A stretch of 64,000 bases of DNA from Paenibacillus sp. PK3_47 (lineage in GTDB: Bacteria; Bacillota; Bacilli; Paenibacillales; Paenibacillaceae): positions 558,001-622,000 of the forward strand of contig NZ_CP026029.1 of assembly GCF_023520895.1 (NCBI RefSeq). The letters are read 5' to 3'. The first letter of the stretch is position 1; every line of letters starts with the position of its first letter. The translations under genes and the position numbers were made by a program. Positions 7,325-16,255 of this stretch are shown in pieces. The notes below the pieces were generated by a model. The model made no database searches. It was given only the letters and a program-made list of their open reading frames with translations, and was not told where the DNA came from.

Positions 7325-7816
7325 TCAGGCAAGCTTTGTCCGCTGTTCCCGTTTCCGTTCATCCGTGTATTCAATAGACGCCGTGTACCCGATGAATAAT
7401 CCCCACAATAAAAAGAGGCAAAATTCGCTCGTTACCGTGTTCCACGGGAGCCTGAACATCGGCTGCTGCAGAAAAAGCCATGATCCTGCAAGGAAGATGG
7501 CCGCCCACCAGAGCACACCGTAAATCATGCCGGGCCAGGGGCCCTTCAGCTTGCGGAATACCAGCACGTACAGCAGCGACGCCGCCACCGAGAATACGAT
7601 AAAAAACAGATAACCGACCAGATGTCCTGCTGCGGTCAGCAGAAAATCATGCCGGAAAAACGGCTCGGCCAGAAATCCGGGAACAACCTTCGTAAAATGC
7701 AGGGCGTACATCAGCCAGCGGATACCCCCCCAGATCAGCCCGGCAAAAATGCCGAGTTCAATGGCGAAAAACAAGGGGTTGGTGTGATGCGATGTTTGCT
7801 TAATATTTTTACCCAT
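7325..7816 (-). CDS. yqhR: YqhR family membrane protein
   Basis: 163 residues with about four transmembrane helices (LFFAIELGIFAGLIWGGIRW, LVGYLFFIVFSVAASLLYV, GMIYGVLWWAAIFLAGSWLF and a final WGLFIGYTASI). The family is known only as YqhR, found beside yqhQ and yqhT in Bacillales; the function is unknown. The ATG at 7814-7816 has GTGAGG upstream. It heads a minus-strand group with yqhT and efp, 74 bp ahead of yqhT, and is divergent from yqhQ. Confidence 0.88.
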   Translation of the reverse strand: MGKNIKQTSHHTNPLFFAIELGIFAGLIWGGIRWLMYALHFTKVVPGFLAEPFFRHDFLLTAAGHLVGYLFFIVFSVAASLLYVLVFRKLKGPWPGMIYGVLWWAAIFLAGSWLFLQQPMFRLPWNTVTSEFCLFLLWGLFIGYTASIEYTDERKREQRTKLA

Positions 7817-7973
7817 TATACTGCCTCACTTTCACATAGTTGAACTACTGTGCCTGATCTCTGCACTCTTGGTGATAGTATGCACAGGAAAAGGCAATCC
7901 AACTAGCAATGTGGCCATAAATTAGTTACAATGGTTTATATAAATTATATTAATAAACGGGAAGGTGAATTGG

Positions 7974-8972
7974 TTGTCCCAGGAAACTCCCAGTTACGGC
8001 GGCCAAGCCGTCATTGAAGGCGTTATGTTCGGCGGCAAGCATGTCAACGTAACGGCCGTTAGACGCAAGAATCAGGAAATTACATTTTTGGAGGTGCCGA
8101 GAAGCGATAAGCGCTGGGTCATGAAACTGCGCAAGATTCCGCTGCTTCGCGGCATTGTCAGTCTTATAGATTCCAGTGCCAAAGGCTCGAAGCACCTCAA
8201 TTATTCCGCGGAGTCCTATGCCGAGGATGAGACAGAGCCGGAGGAATACGCCAAACAGAAAGAGAAGGACAAGAAGAAGGAAGAAGGCTGGAGCCTTGCG
8301 ATGATTTTCGGTGTCGCGGTCATGGGTATTCTCTCCTTTTTATTCGGTAAGGTTATGTTTACGCTCGTCCCCGTATTTGTTGAAGATTTCTTGTTCGGCA
8401 ATGCGTTTGAGGGCTATGTGCTGCACAATCTCGTAGAAGGCGCAATCAAACTCATTCTTCTTCTCATTTATTTGTTTGCCATCTCACAGACGCCTGTAAT
8501 CAAACGCCTGTTCCAATATCATGGTGCTGAACATAAAGTCATCAGCGCTTTTGAAGCCGGCGAAGAATTGACTGTAGAGAACGTCCAGAAGTACAGCCGT
8601 CTGCACTACCGCTGCGGAAGCAGCTTTATGATGCTGACCATCGTGCTTGGCGTGGTGATTTACTCTGTTGTTCCTTGGGATAATCTTACCCAGCGCGTGC
8701 TGCAGCGGATTATTCTGCTTCCGGTTGTTATGGGCGTATCCTTTGAAGTCCTGAAGGGCACCAATGCCGTCCGTGATATTCCGGTTCTGAAATACTTGGG
8801 TTATCCGGGACTGTGGCTGCAGCTGCTTACTACCAAGGAGCCCAAGGATGAGATGGTTGAAGTCTCCATCGCCTCATTTAACCGGATGCGGGAGCTTGAT
8901 GCCGCAATCGAAGCAAGAGGATATACAGAAGCAAATGTATCAGGCGGCATATTGGATCCAGCGAAAGGATGA
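7974..8972 (+). CDS. yqhQ: YqhQ family membrane protein (DUF1385)
   Basis: 332 residues. The DUF1385 signatures are clear: YGGQAVIEGVMFGG at the N-terminus, YHGAEHKVISAFEAGE in the middle, then four membrane segments and TNAVRDIPVLKYLGYPGLWLQ. A Lys/Glu-rich loop (residues about 86-105) precedes the first helix. Function is not established. The TTG at 7974-7976 is preferred over the GTG three codons earlier, because AAGGTG lies 6 bases upstream of it and overlaps the GTG. Followed immediately by yqhP on the same strand. Confidence 0.9.
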   Translation: MSQETPSYGGQAVIEGVMFGGKHVNVTAVRRKNQEITFLEVPRSDKRWVMKLRKIPLLRGIVSLIDSSAKGSKHLNYSAESYAEDETEPEEYAKQKEKDKKKEEGWSLAMIFGVAVMGILSFLFGKVMFTLVPVFVEDFLFGNAFEGYVLHNLVEGAIKLILLLIYLFAISQTPVIKRLFQYHGAEHKVISAFEAGEELTVENVQKYSRLHYRCGSSFMMLTIVLGVVIYSVVPWDNLTQRVLQRIILLPVVMGVSFEVLKGTNAVRDIPVLKYLGYPGLWLQLLTTKEPKDEMVEVSIASFNRMRELDAAIEARGYTEANVSGGILDPAKG

Positions 8973-8979
8973 GTGGCCT

Positions 8980-9321
8980 ATGATCAGGCATGCTTTGATT
9001 TTTTGGATTTCCGTTTGTCTTGCAGTATTCGGTGTAGTATCCGGAATTATGCTGTACGGATTCGAATGGCTCTTCTGGGAGATTCTCCCGATTGCCCTGA
9101 TGTTTGGTCTTCTGCTTCTTGGTTATAAGCTGATCATGAAGGATCGGAGACGCGGTCCCGGCGGTTCAAGAACGAAGGTTAAGCCTTCCCAGAAAACAAT
9201 GTCCAAGGTAGCCGGGGTCCGCAAGGCCCAGCCTGCTCCAGGCAAACGCAAAACCTACCCGTTTCAGGTCATTGAGGGCAGTAAAGGCAAGAATGATGAT
9301 CAATATCCCAAATATCATTAG
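8980..9321 (+). CDS. yqhP: YqhP/SA1360-like small membrane protein
   Basis: 113 residues: two hydrophobic segments (ALIFWISVCLAVFGVVSGIML and LFWEILPIALMFGLLLLGYKL) and a basic, disordered tail ending in FQVIEGSKGKNDDQYPKYH. Position right after yqhQ and the layout fit YqhP of the SA1360 family; the sequence match is by memory, so the symbol is tentative. The ATG at 8980 is 7 bp past the yqhQ stop, with AAAGGA overlapping the end of yqhQ, suggesting coupling. Function unknown. Confidence 0.75.
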   Translation: MIRHALIFWISVCLAVFGVVSGIMLYGFEWLFWEILPIALMFGLLLLGYKLIMKDRRRGPGGSRTKVKPSQKTMSKVAGVRKAQPAPGKRKTYPFQVIEGSKGKNDDQYPKYH

Positions 9322-9354
9322 TCCCGTCGCCGGAAGGCATACGCGCTAGACGTC

Positions 9355-9399
9355 AAAAGGCATCCTCCACTGTATCCAATGTGGCGGATGCCTTTTTTT
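9355..9399. terminator. Bidirectional terminator between yqhP and yqhO
   Basis: AAAAGGCATCC and GGATGCCTTTTTTT flank a loop containing CCAC/GTGG. A T-run follows on the plus strand and an A-run precedes, so it can serve yqhQP and also the converging patatin gene. Confidence 0.88.
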
Positions 9400-9405
9400 A
9401 TATAC

Positions 9406-10353
9406 TTATAATCCATGCTGCCTATGCTCGGGCCGCCAATTTTTGAAGAACTCCTCCCCTGCCCTGAATCCGGCAGCATACATTTCCTCGCTCAGCTCCG
9501 CAGAAATATGAAATCTTGTAGTCGGTATTCCGAGTGTCGGAATTTTGACAGTGCGCACGAACTTTTCGGTCTCAATGTATCGCTCATCATGCGCAGACAG
9601 CATTGTGCCTACCAGTGCCTGAAGCATGCTGAACGGCCCGGTGATCCTGTGGGGCTGAGGCGCCGTCTTTCCGATCAGCTGATAGCCGACTGTCGGGATT
9701 TTGCGTCCGGGAGATTTGAAGCCATCCGCTTTCTCTTCGAACAGCCATAACGGAAAATTGCTCAGCAGACCGCCGTCGACAAAATACACGAACTGCTCTG
9801 TGAACGATTTCCCGTTGGAGGCCTTCCCGTTCAAACGCAGCATAACCGGATCAAAGAAATACGGAATACTGCAGCTCATACGCACGGCTTTGGCCACTTC
9901 AAACTCTCCGGGAGAGAACCCGTAGTCCTCCAGATCATCCGGCAGGACAACAATCCTCCCGTTAGTGATATCCGATGCAATAATCGACAGCTTGCCCTTC
10001 GGCAGATCACTGAACGTAACGATCCCCTTTTCCCGCAGCAAATCCCGGATCCAGGCTTCAAACGCCTCTCCCGAGTACAGCCCTTTTTTGATCAGTACCC
10101 TTAGCGCAGGCCCGACGACAGCCGTATTGTACAATACTCCCCGCTTCAGGAATGATGTAAAAGAGGTGTTCCTGATGATCCGGCTCATGGCTTCACCGTC
10201 ATAGCCTGCCGCCAGCAGGGAGGCAATAATTGAGCCTGAACTGGTCCCGGCTACCCTGCTGAAGGTGCGTCCGGCCTGCTCCGTCCCCTTCACTGCTCCT
10301 GCAAGCGAAATTCCTTTGATGCCGCCGCCTTCAAACACCGCATTAATCTCCAT
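9406..10353 (-). CDS. yqhO: Patatin-like phospholipase
   Basis: 315 residues. Patatin-fold serine lipase/phospholipase with a Ser-Asp dyad: the oxyanion hole GGGIKG (residues 9-14), the nucleophile elbow GTSSG with Ser38, and the catalytic Asp in FVDGGLLSNFP (about residue 195) are all present, so it is probably active. No signal peptide, hence cytosolic. In Bacillus yqhO lies next to mntR and yqhP; here the same order holds apart from one inserted secreted-protein gene. Natural substrate unknown. Confidence 0.92.
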   Translation of the reverse strand: MEINAVFEGGGIKGISLAGAVKGTEQAGRTFSRVAGTSSGSIIASLLAAGYDGEAMSRIIRNTSFTSFLKRGVLYNTAVVGPALRVLIKKGLYSGEAFEAWIRDLLREKGIVTFSDLPKGKLSIIASDITNGRIVVLPDDLEDYGFSPGEFEVAKAVRMSCSIPYFFDPVMLRLNGKASNGKSFTEQFVYFVDGGLLSNFPLWLFEEKADGFKSPGRKIPTVGYQLIGKTAPQPHRITGPFSMLQALVGTMLSAHDERYIETEKFVRTVKIPTLGIPTTRFHISAELSEEMYAAGFRAGEEFFKNWRPEHRQHGL

Positions 10354-10422
10354 AACACAGCAATCCCCCGTTCCATAGATTCTATTGCTTATCTATGAAC
10401 ACGGGGGTTCATTCATGACTTT

Positions 10423-12063
10423 TTAAGATTTAAAATAGAACGTCAATAAGCCGGCCAGCCCGAACGGATTGCGGACCACGATATCATTGGCACGGAACAT
10501 AATGCTGCCTTCCACTTCAGCGTATTTGTCATTATATTTCAGCTGGTTGATGATCTGCTCACCGCTCTGCCATTCCGCTTTCTGGTCACTTGCTCCGACC
10601 TTATAAGCGGCAAGGCCGATATACAGGTCTACCCCCGAACCTTGAACCTCCTTCACCCACCAGTCGACGAGCTTGTCATAGCGGGCTGCGCCGAAGGAGA
10701 GGCTCCAGTAAATCTGCGGGGCAATATAATCGATCCACCCTTCCTTGATCCAGGTGCGGGTATCTGCGTACATGTCGTCGTAAGCAGATACGCCAGCCGT
10801 TGTATCCGAGCCCGTGCTGTCAGCCTTTTTATTGCGCCATACACCGAAAGGACTTACACCATAAGACACTTTGGGCTTGATCTCATGAATTTCCTCTCCG
10901 AGCTGGCGGATAAATTCATTGATGTTGTCTCGGCGCCAGTCCCCTTTGGAGGTAATCCCATTGGTATTGTACGTCTTGTATGCCGCATCATCCGCAAAGC
11001 TGCCGGAGGGATAAAAGTAATCATCGAGATGAACACCGTCGATTTCATAGCCCCGGACAACCTCCATCACCGTATCGATGATATGCTGGCGCGCCTCCGG
11101 AATGCCCGGATTTATGTACAGCTTGTTCTCCGCTTTTACAATCCACTCCGGATGAGCTTTGGCCACATGGTTGCCTGCAAGGTTTGCAGTACTGGCATCG
11201 GTTGTTGCACGGAATGGATTGAACCAGGCATGAAACTCCAGGCCGCGCTGGTGGGCTGCACTGACCATGTATTCCAGCGGATCATAGCCCGGGTCCTTGC
11301 CCTGGGTGCCTGTCAGCACTTTGGACCAGGGTACAAGCTGGGAAGAATACAGACTGTCTGCAGAGGGTCTTACCTGCACGAACACGGCATTGTAGCCGAT
11401 AGCCTGCAGCTTGTCCAGCATGCTGTCGAATTCCTTCTTCTGCTTGGTCTCATCGCCTGCTGAGGAAGCGGACGGCCAGTCCAGGTTAAAAACCGTGGAG
11501 ATCCACGCTCCCTTCATCGCTTTGCCGGTCTTGATTCCCGGAACGCTGGGCACCGAAGGAACACTCGGCGTAGGCACTGCAGGCAGGGCCGGTACTGCCG
11601 GAGCCGACGGATCCTTGATCTCTATATTAGAGTACAGCGCAATATGCTTCGCCGCCTGGTTCCAGACGACCTGCAGCCCCAGCTGCTCGCTCACAAAACG
11701 AAGCGGCACCATCACCCGCCCCCGGGAAATTTGAACCGAGGTGTCGAGCCGGACGGAAGCCGAATTTACCAGCGCGGTTGTCCGGCCGTTGGTCAGCTTC
11801 AGCACGGTATCCCCTTTGCTGATCGTCGCAGTCCTGCTGGCCTGATCCCACTGAACCGCAGCGCCAAGCCCCTGGCTGATGACACCGACCGGAACCATAG
11901 TTACGTTGGAAGGCGTAATGTAAGGCGGCACATCACTATTCACTGCCGTGCCGTCCAGCTCAATCGTAATCCTGACGGCCGCAGCAGCCTGTGCTCCGGT
12001 GGACCAGATTGGCAGACATAAGACGAATACCAGTAAACCCAACATCCATTTGCGATAATTCAT
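10423..12063 (-). CDS. Secreted GH10-like hydrolase with stalk domain
   Basis: 546 residues. A signal peptide (MNYRKWMLGLLVFVLCLPIW, cut after AQA) is followed by a copper-amine-oxidase-type stalk domain (about residues 30-145, with TMVPVGVISQGLGAAVQWD and MVPLRFVSEQLGLQVVWN), a Pro/Ser/Val linker, and a DUF187/GHL10 TIM-barrel (GAWISTVFNLDWPS, GLEFHAWFNPFR, EIDGVHLDDYFYP, IDYIAPQIYWS). Such enzymes are thought to act on cell-wall glycans; the substrate here is inferred. The ATG at 12061-12063 has GGGGAGG 7 bases upstream; a longer open frame lacks a site. It is inserted between yqhO and mntR relative to Bacillus. Confidence 0.9.
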   Translation of the reverse strand: MNYRKWMLGLLVFVLCLPIWSTGAQAAAAVRITIELDGTAVNSDVPPYITPSNVTMVPVGVISQGLGAAVQWDQASRTATISKGDTVLKLTNGRTTALVNSASVRLDTSVQISRGRVMVPLRFVSEQLGLQVVWNQAAKHIALYSNIEIKDPSAPAVPALPAVPTPSVPSVPSVPGIKTGKAMKGAWISTVFNLDWPSASSAGDETKQKKEFDSMLDKLQAIGYNAVFVQVRPSADSLYSSQLVPWSKVLTGTQGKDPGYDPLEYMVSAAHQRGLEFHAWFNPFRATTDASTANLAGNHVAKAHPEWIVKAENKLYINPGIPEARQHIIDTVMEVVRGYEIDGVHLDDYFYPSGSFADDAAYKTYNTNGITSKGDWRRDNINEFIRQLGEEIHEIKPKVSYGVSPFGVWRNKKADSTGSDTTAGVSAYDDMYADTRTWIKEGWIDYIAPQIYWSLSFGAARYDKLVDWWVKEVQGSGVDLYIGLAAYKVGASDQKAEWQSGEQIINQLKYNDKYAEVEGSIMFRANDIVVRNPFGLAGLLTFYFKS

Positions 12064-12101
12064 AGTTCCTCCCCAGGTTGTACATTTTAATAGTTGTGAT
12101 G

Positions 12102-12153
12102 CAAAAAAAAGAAACGGCCCTCTCATCCTCTGGTAAGGGAGACGGCCGTTTTC
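12102..12153 (-). terminator. Terminator of mntR
   Basis: On the minus strand AAACGGCC(G)TCTC and GAGA(G)GGCCGTTTC form a stem followed by eight T. It lies 95 bp past the mntR stop. Confidence 0.8.
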
Positions 12154-12247
12154 TCATAAACGGAGTCTATCCAAAAAAAGGACGGTATCCGTTTTGACGT
12201 AAAAAAACTGGAAAGGTTGCGGTAATCCGCGCAAAAACTGCTTCAAT

Positions 12248-12673
12248 TTAGGAATCACTGACCAGTTCGTGGTGAATATCATACAGTGTCTGCAGGCGTG
12301 CTTCGTCCCGGCGGAAATACTCCACCAGCGTTTCGATCCGCGTAATGGAATCCCAGCTCAGGTGATGCTCGATCCCTTCGACATCCTTATAGATATGTTC
12401 CTGCTGTACTCCGATCAGGCCGAGGAATTCCTCCAGCAGCTCATGACGGTCAACAAGACGTTTACCCACTTTTTTTCCTTTGTTGGTTAGGACAAGCCCA
12501 CGATATTTCTCATAGATGAGATATTCGTCCTTATCCAGTTTTTGGATCATCTTGGTCACAGAGGAGGGGTGCACTTCCAGTCCCTCGGCTATATCTGAGA
12601 CACGCGCATAACCCTTCTCGTCTATAAGCTTGTATATGCGCTCCAAATAATCCTCCATGCTGGGTGTTGGCAT
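12248..12673 (-). CDS. mntR: Manganese-responsive transcriptional regulator MntR
   Basis: 141 residues, DtxR family, the same length as Bacillus MntR. An N-terminal winged helix ([22 protein letters not shown]) precedes the dimerisation helices. All manganese ligands of Bacillus MntR are conserved at the same positions: Asp8, Glu11, His77, Glu99, Glu102 and His103. It represses Mn2+ uptake genes when manganese is plentiful; no mntH or mntABC is in the window. The ATG at 12671-12673 has AGAGGT upstream. Monocistronic with its own terminator. Confidence 0.97.
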   Translation of the reverse strand: MPTPSMEDYLERIYKLIDEKGYARVSDIAEGLEVHPSSVTKMIQKLDKDEYLIYEKYRGLVLTNKGKKVGKRLVDRHELLEEFLGLIGVQQEHIYKDVEGIEHHLSWDSITRIETLVEYFRRDEARLQTLYDIHHELVSDS

Positions 12674-12866
12674 TCAAGTTTACCTCTTTTCTATAATAAC
12701 ATGGCGCCGGGGGCTAACCTTGCTCTAACAATGATACATGTTTCTGTTGCTCCTTGGCAAGTCCTTGTAGGAAAGACAACAGCTGTGTTAGCGATGTTTA
12801 CCACGGTTCGGCACGCCTTTATTACGGCACAATAGCAGCATCCCCTTCTGAAAAGGAGCGTGAATC

Positions 12867-13943
12867 ATGACAATCTCAGCACCTGAACGCCCCTCAGCCC
12901 GAAAGCCGAAAAAGCCGACCGCACTGTTCATTCCTGAGCTGGTTTTTTTCGAGCCGGATGCGCTTAATTATCCCAAAGGGTTACAAATTATGGAATGGGT
13001 GAAGGCACAAAATATCCCTTACCGGATGACTACTTCGCATAACCGGATTACCAATCTTCCCGGAGAGACCGAGCTGGAGCAGTACAAAATTGCCAAAAGA
13101 ACGCTGGTCGTCGGCCTGCGCAAAACACTGACTTTTGACCAGTCCAAGCCTTCTGCGGATTATGCCATTCCGATTGCCACCGGCTGCATGGGACACTGCC
13201 ATTACTGCTACCTCCAGACAACGCTTGGTGCCAAGCCCTATATCCGGGTGTATGTAAATACGGGGGATGTTATGGATGCTGCCAAAAAATATATCGATGA
13301 GCGCGCACCCGAAATTACGACCTTTGAAGCCGCCTGTACTTCCGACCCTCTTGGCCTTGAGCATATTACCGGCTCGCTTGCTGAACTCATAACCTTCATG
13401 GCCGGTCAGCCGCTGGGGCGCCTGCGTTTTGTAACCAAATACCAGCATGTCGAACCGCTGCTTGATCTGAAGCATAACGGGCATACGCGGGTCCGCTTCA
13501 GTATTAATGCCGATTATGTCATCAAAAACTTCGAGCCCGCCACGGCCCGTTTTGAGGAACGGATTGAAGCGGCCGGCAAAATTGCCCGGGCTGGTTACCC
13601 GCTCGGCTTCATCATCGCTCCAATTATCTGGCATGACGGCTGGGAAGAAGGTTACGGGGAACTGCTGTCCAAGCTGGCGAAGTCACTGCCTCCCGGTACA
13701 GGTAAAGGGCTGACCTTTGAAATGATCCAGCACCGGTTCACCAAAACAGCCAAGGCTGTCATCGAGAAGCGGTATCCGAAATCGAAGCTGGAGATGGATA
13801 TCGAGAAGCGCAAAAAGAAATGGGGCCGCTGGGGGCAGAATAAATATGTCTACCCCGATGAACAGCAGACCGCCCTGCGGGAGTATATCACCGAGCGGAT
13901 CTTTGAGCATTTTCCGGAAGCCGGCATCGATTACTTTACTTAA
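12867..13943 (+). CDS. splB: Spore photoproduct lyase
   Basis: 358 residues. Radical-SAM enzyme that reverses the thymine dimer peculiar to UV-irradiated spores at germination. The Fe-S cysteines C107-x3-C111-x2-C114 lie in GCMGHCHYCYLQ, and Cys157 in EAACTSDPLG matches the H-donor Cys141 of the Bacillus enzyme (constant offset of 16). No splA lies upstream, unlike Bacillus subtilis, so regulation differs. AAAAGGAG lies 7 bases before the ATG. Flanked by a hairpin terminator. Expression in the forespore is inferred from the family. Confidence 0.97.
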   Translation: MTISAPERPSARKPKKPTALFIPELVFFEPDALNYPKGLQIMEWVKAQNIPYRMTTSHNRITNLPGETELEQYKIAKRTLVVGLRKTLTFDQSKPSADYAIPIATGCMGHCHYCYLQTTLGAKPYIRVYVNTGDVMDAAKKYIDERAPEITTFEAACTSDPLGLEHITGSLAELITFMAGQPLGRLRFVTKYQHVEPLLDLKHNGHTRVRFSINADYVIKNFEPATARFEERIEAAGKIARAGYPLGFIIAPIIWHDGWEEGYGELLSKLAKSLPPGTGKGLTFEMIQHRFTKTAKAVIEKRYPKSKLEMDIEKRKKKWGRWGQNKYVYPDEQQTALREYITERIFEHFPEAGIDYFT

Positions 13944-13983
13944 ATCAGAAAAGCCCCGCTAATGGCGGGGCTTCTCTGATTTT
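13943..13983. terminator. Bidirectional terminator of splB and ccdA
   Basis: AATCAGAAAAGCCCCGC, loop TAAT, then GCGGGGCTTCTCTGATTTTC form a near-perfect stem between two converging genes. Confidence 0.87.
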
Positions 13984-13998
13984 CACTTGTTCTAAGTA

Positions 13999-14718
13999 TC
14001 AAAAGATCAGCCAATCCGGCGTGATTCCCTGCAGCCATATGGTAATCCGGAACATCTGATCCGTGAACAGCAGAATGCCCATCAATACCATCAGCACACC
14101 GCCAGCTTTCATCAGTGCATTAGAGTATTTCAGAATCCGCCGCGCCCCGCCCAGGAAAAAGGCGAGCATGAAGAACGGCAGTGCAAACCCGATGCTGTAA
14201 GCTGTAATCAAGGTGAACCAGGTGCCGGGGTCACTGGCTGATAACGCAATAATCGCCGTCAGAATCGGTCCGATGCACGGTGACCAGCCCGCGGAAAAGC
14301 CGATGCCAAAAATGAACGAGCCCGCATATCCCGCCGGCTTCCATTTCAGATCCAGCTTGCGTTCACGCATCAGAAACTGCGGCTGAAAAATTCCCAGCAG
14401 GAACAGTCCCATCACGATGATCAGAATGGCTGAAAGCTGCCGGATCAAATCCCGCTGGCCGTTAAAAAATTCCCCGAACAGTCCTGCCCCGAAGCCGAGG
14501 GTATAGAATACCGCAGAAAAGCCCAGGATAAAAGCCAGCGTATGCGAAAGGGTCCGGAACCGGACCTCTTTGCTGTTGCTTCCGCTTTTTAACTCTTGGA
14601 CGGACAAACCGGTAATATACGATAAATAGGACGGATAGAGCGGCAGACAGCAAGGCGAGATAAACGACGCCACCCCGGCGGCAAAAGCGATTCCTGCATT
14701 CAGATTGGACATTCGCAA
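13999..14718 (-). CDS. ccdA: CcdA-type thiol-disulfide membrane transporter
   Basis: 239 residues with about six membrane helices. CcdA passes reducing equivalents from cytoplasmic thioredoxin across the membrane for cytochrome c maturation and, in spore formers, cortex synthesis. The two redox cysteines lie in SPCCLPLYPSYLSYI (helix 1) and GWSPCIGPIL (helix 4). Start is taken as the TTG at 14716-14718, 6 bases after AAGGAG; an ATG two codons downstream is the alternative. It stands alone, between splB and znuB, with no thioredoxin-like gene beside it. Confidence 0.9.
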   Translation of the reverse strand: MRMSNLNAGIAFAAGVASFISPCCLPLYPSYLSYITGLSVQELKSGSNSKEVRFRTLSHTLAFILGFSAVFYTLGFGAGLFGEFFNGQRDLIRQLSAILIIVMGLFLLGIFQPQFLMRERKLDLKWKPAGYAGSFIFGIGFSAGWSPCIGPILTAIIALSASDPGTWFTLITAYSIGFALPFFMLAFFLGGARRILKYSNALMKAGGVLMVLMGILLFTDQMFRITIWLQGITPDWLIF

Positions 14719-14766
14719 GCAGCACTCCTTCCGGACTTAAGAATCACTACTTCTTGTCAGGTTTGT

Positions 14767-15570
14767 TTATGCAGGCAGACCTTTTTTACCGATCAAAGTT
14801 AGAGTTAATAGAGCGATCAGCAGCAGTACAATCGTGGCCCCCGGAGCGAGGTTCCATACGCCTGCCACTACAAGCCCGCCGACAACGGCGATTTCCGCAA
14901 TCACGACGGACAGGATGACCGATGACTTGAAGCTGCGCGAGAGCAGCAGGCTGATGGCCACAGGAATGGTCAGGAGCGCGGATACCAGCAGTGAGCCTAC
15001 AATCTTGATCGCCGTACTGATGACCAGCGCGGTCAGCACCGTGATCAGCATATTGAGCAGCTTCACCGGCAATCCGCTGACACTGGCGGCATCCTCTTCA
15101 AAGCTGAGCAGAAAAAATTCTTTGAAGAACAGCGTAACGACTACAACCACCGCAATGGTCACCAGCCCTACTACAATTAAATCCATATTGTTAAGTGTAT
15201 AAATGCTGCCGAACAGGTAGCTCATAACATCCGCATTATACCCCTTGCCGAGGGTGAAAAAGAGTGAGGCCAGCGCCACCCCGCCTGACATAATAATTGC
15301 GATGGACAGCTCGGCGTAGCTTTTGTACGCTTTGCGCAGCTTCTCTATGGCAAAGGAGGCTGCTACCGCGAAAATCAGTCCGGCTCCAAGCGGATAAAAG
15401 CCGGTAAGGAACCCGAGGGCCACCCCGGCAATGGTCACATGGGCCAGCGTATCGCCGATCATGGAAAGGCGTCTTAACACAAGAAAAACGCCTATAAGCG
15501 GCGCAGTAATGCCAATCATCAGCCCGCCCGCAAGCGCCCGCTGAAAAAAGTCACTGAATAGAATTTCCAA
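14767..15570 (-). CDS. znuB: Zinc ABC transporter permease
   Basis: 267 residues, nearly all membrane helices, of the ABC-3 (ZnuB/MntB) family: GGLMIGITAPLIGVFLVLRR and GDTLAHVTIAGVALG are family signatures, as is SALLTIPVAISLLL. Start is TTG at 15568-15570 with AAGGAG 10 bases upstream. It works with ZnuA and ZnuC, but lies 685 bp from znuC, the gap being filled by short repeats, so cotranscription across the gap is uncertain. Confidence 0.93.
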   Translation of the reverse strand: MEILFSDFFQRALAGGLMIGITAPLIGVFLVLRRLSMIGDTLAHVTIAGVALGFLTGFYPLGAGLIFAVAASFAIEKLRKAYKSYAELSIAIIMSGGVALASLFFTLGKGYNADVMSYLFGSIYTLNNMDLIVVGLVTIAVVVVVTLFFKEFFLLSFEEDAASVSGLPVKLLNMLITVLTALVISTAIKIVGSLLVSALLTIPVAISLLLSRSFKSSVILSVVIAEIAVVGGLVVAGVWNLAPGATIVLLLIALLTLTLIGKKGLPA

Positions 15571-16255
15571 GATTGATTATCTCCTTAACATTTTCGATCC
15601 CTCCCAAACCCTCCCTTCCAAGGGAGGGCCCCAAGGGCTCTGCCCTCTGGACACCCGTTAAGTGCAACTGGCGCAGGAGGAACGAAAACTGGTATCTAGA
15701 ATGATGCGTGCAATGACCGCTTACGTCCCTTACAGGGACACGCTTGACTTTAGTGCGGACTTAGAAGACAAGAAACAAAGTCAAGAACAAAGCGAAATAT
15801 AAGCGGAAGCGATCGGTGATCGTCTTGGATCGGCGATATAATTGCACTCCGTGCAATGATATCAGCCTAAAATTATATCAACCAAAAAAATATCAACCAA
15901 AAAAATATCAACCAAAAAAATATATCAACAATAAAAGGCTATCTTTGCGGTAAGCGATCGGCGATCGCTATTAGATCGGCGATATAATTGCACTTCGTGC
16001 AATTATATCAGCCAAAAAAGGCTATCTTCGCGGGATAGCTGCACTTCGTACAGCTATTTGCGTGAGATAAGGGCGAATGCTCCACTTTTGGCGAATATAC
16101 GTGTACGAAGTGCAATTAAAGGCTGCAGATGTGAAGATTAGTTAGTTTTAATTGTAGAGAATGCAGTTATTACTCCAAACCGCGCGTACCCGAAGCAACA
16201 AAGTGCCGAAACGCAAAGGCCCTGCCAATCATACCATAACCCCTGTGCAGCTCTT
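15571..16255. other. Non-coding gap between znuC and znuB
   Basis: 685 bp without a credible gene. Besides the repeat island it holds a near-palindrome around CCCTCCCTTCCAAGGGAGGG (15609-15628). No clear promoter for znuB is recognised, and no transposase remnant is seen. Confidence 0.7.
15807..16012. repeat. Repeat island within the znu operon
   Basis: Two diverged copies of about 61 bp (15807-15867 and 15952-16013) share GATCGGCGATATAATTGCAC and the following arm; each contains a palindrome, the second being a perfect 13-bp-arm hairpin (15981-16009, loop TTC). Between them lie three exact tandem copies of the 15-mer TATCAACCAAAAAAA (15876-15920). A third smaller hairpin (AGCTG/CAGCT around ACTTCGT) follows near 16041-16060. 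No open frame of note. Confidence 0.85.

Noticed and set aside
12170-12247. Small hairpin GGACGGTATCCG after mntR
   Set aside because: Short and imperfect; the stronger terminator lies just beyond.
14462-14725. 87-codon minus-strand frame within ccdA
   Set aside because: Out-of-frame shadow of the N-terminal part of ccdA.
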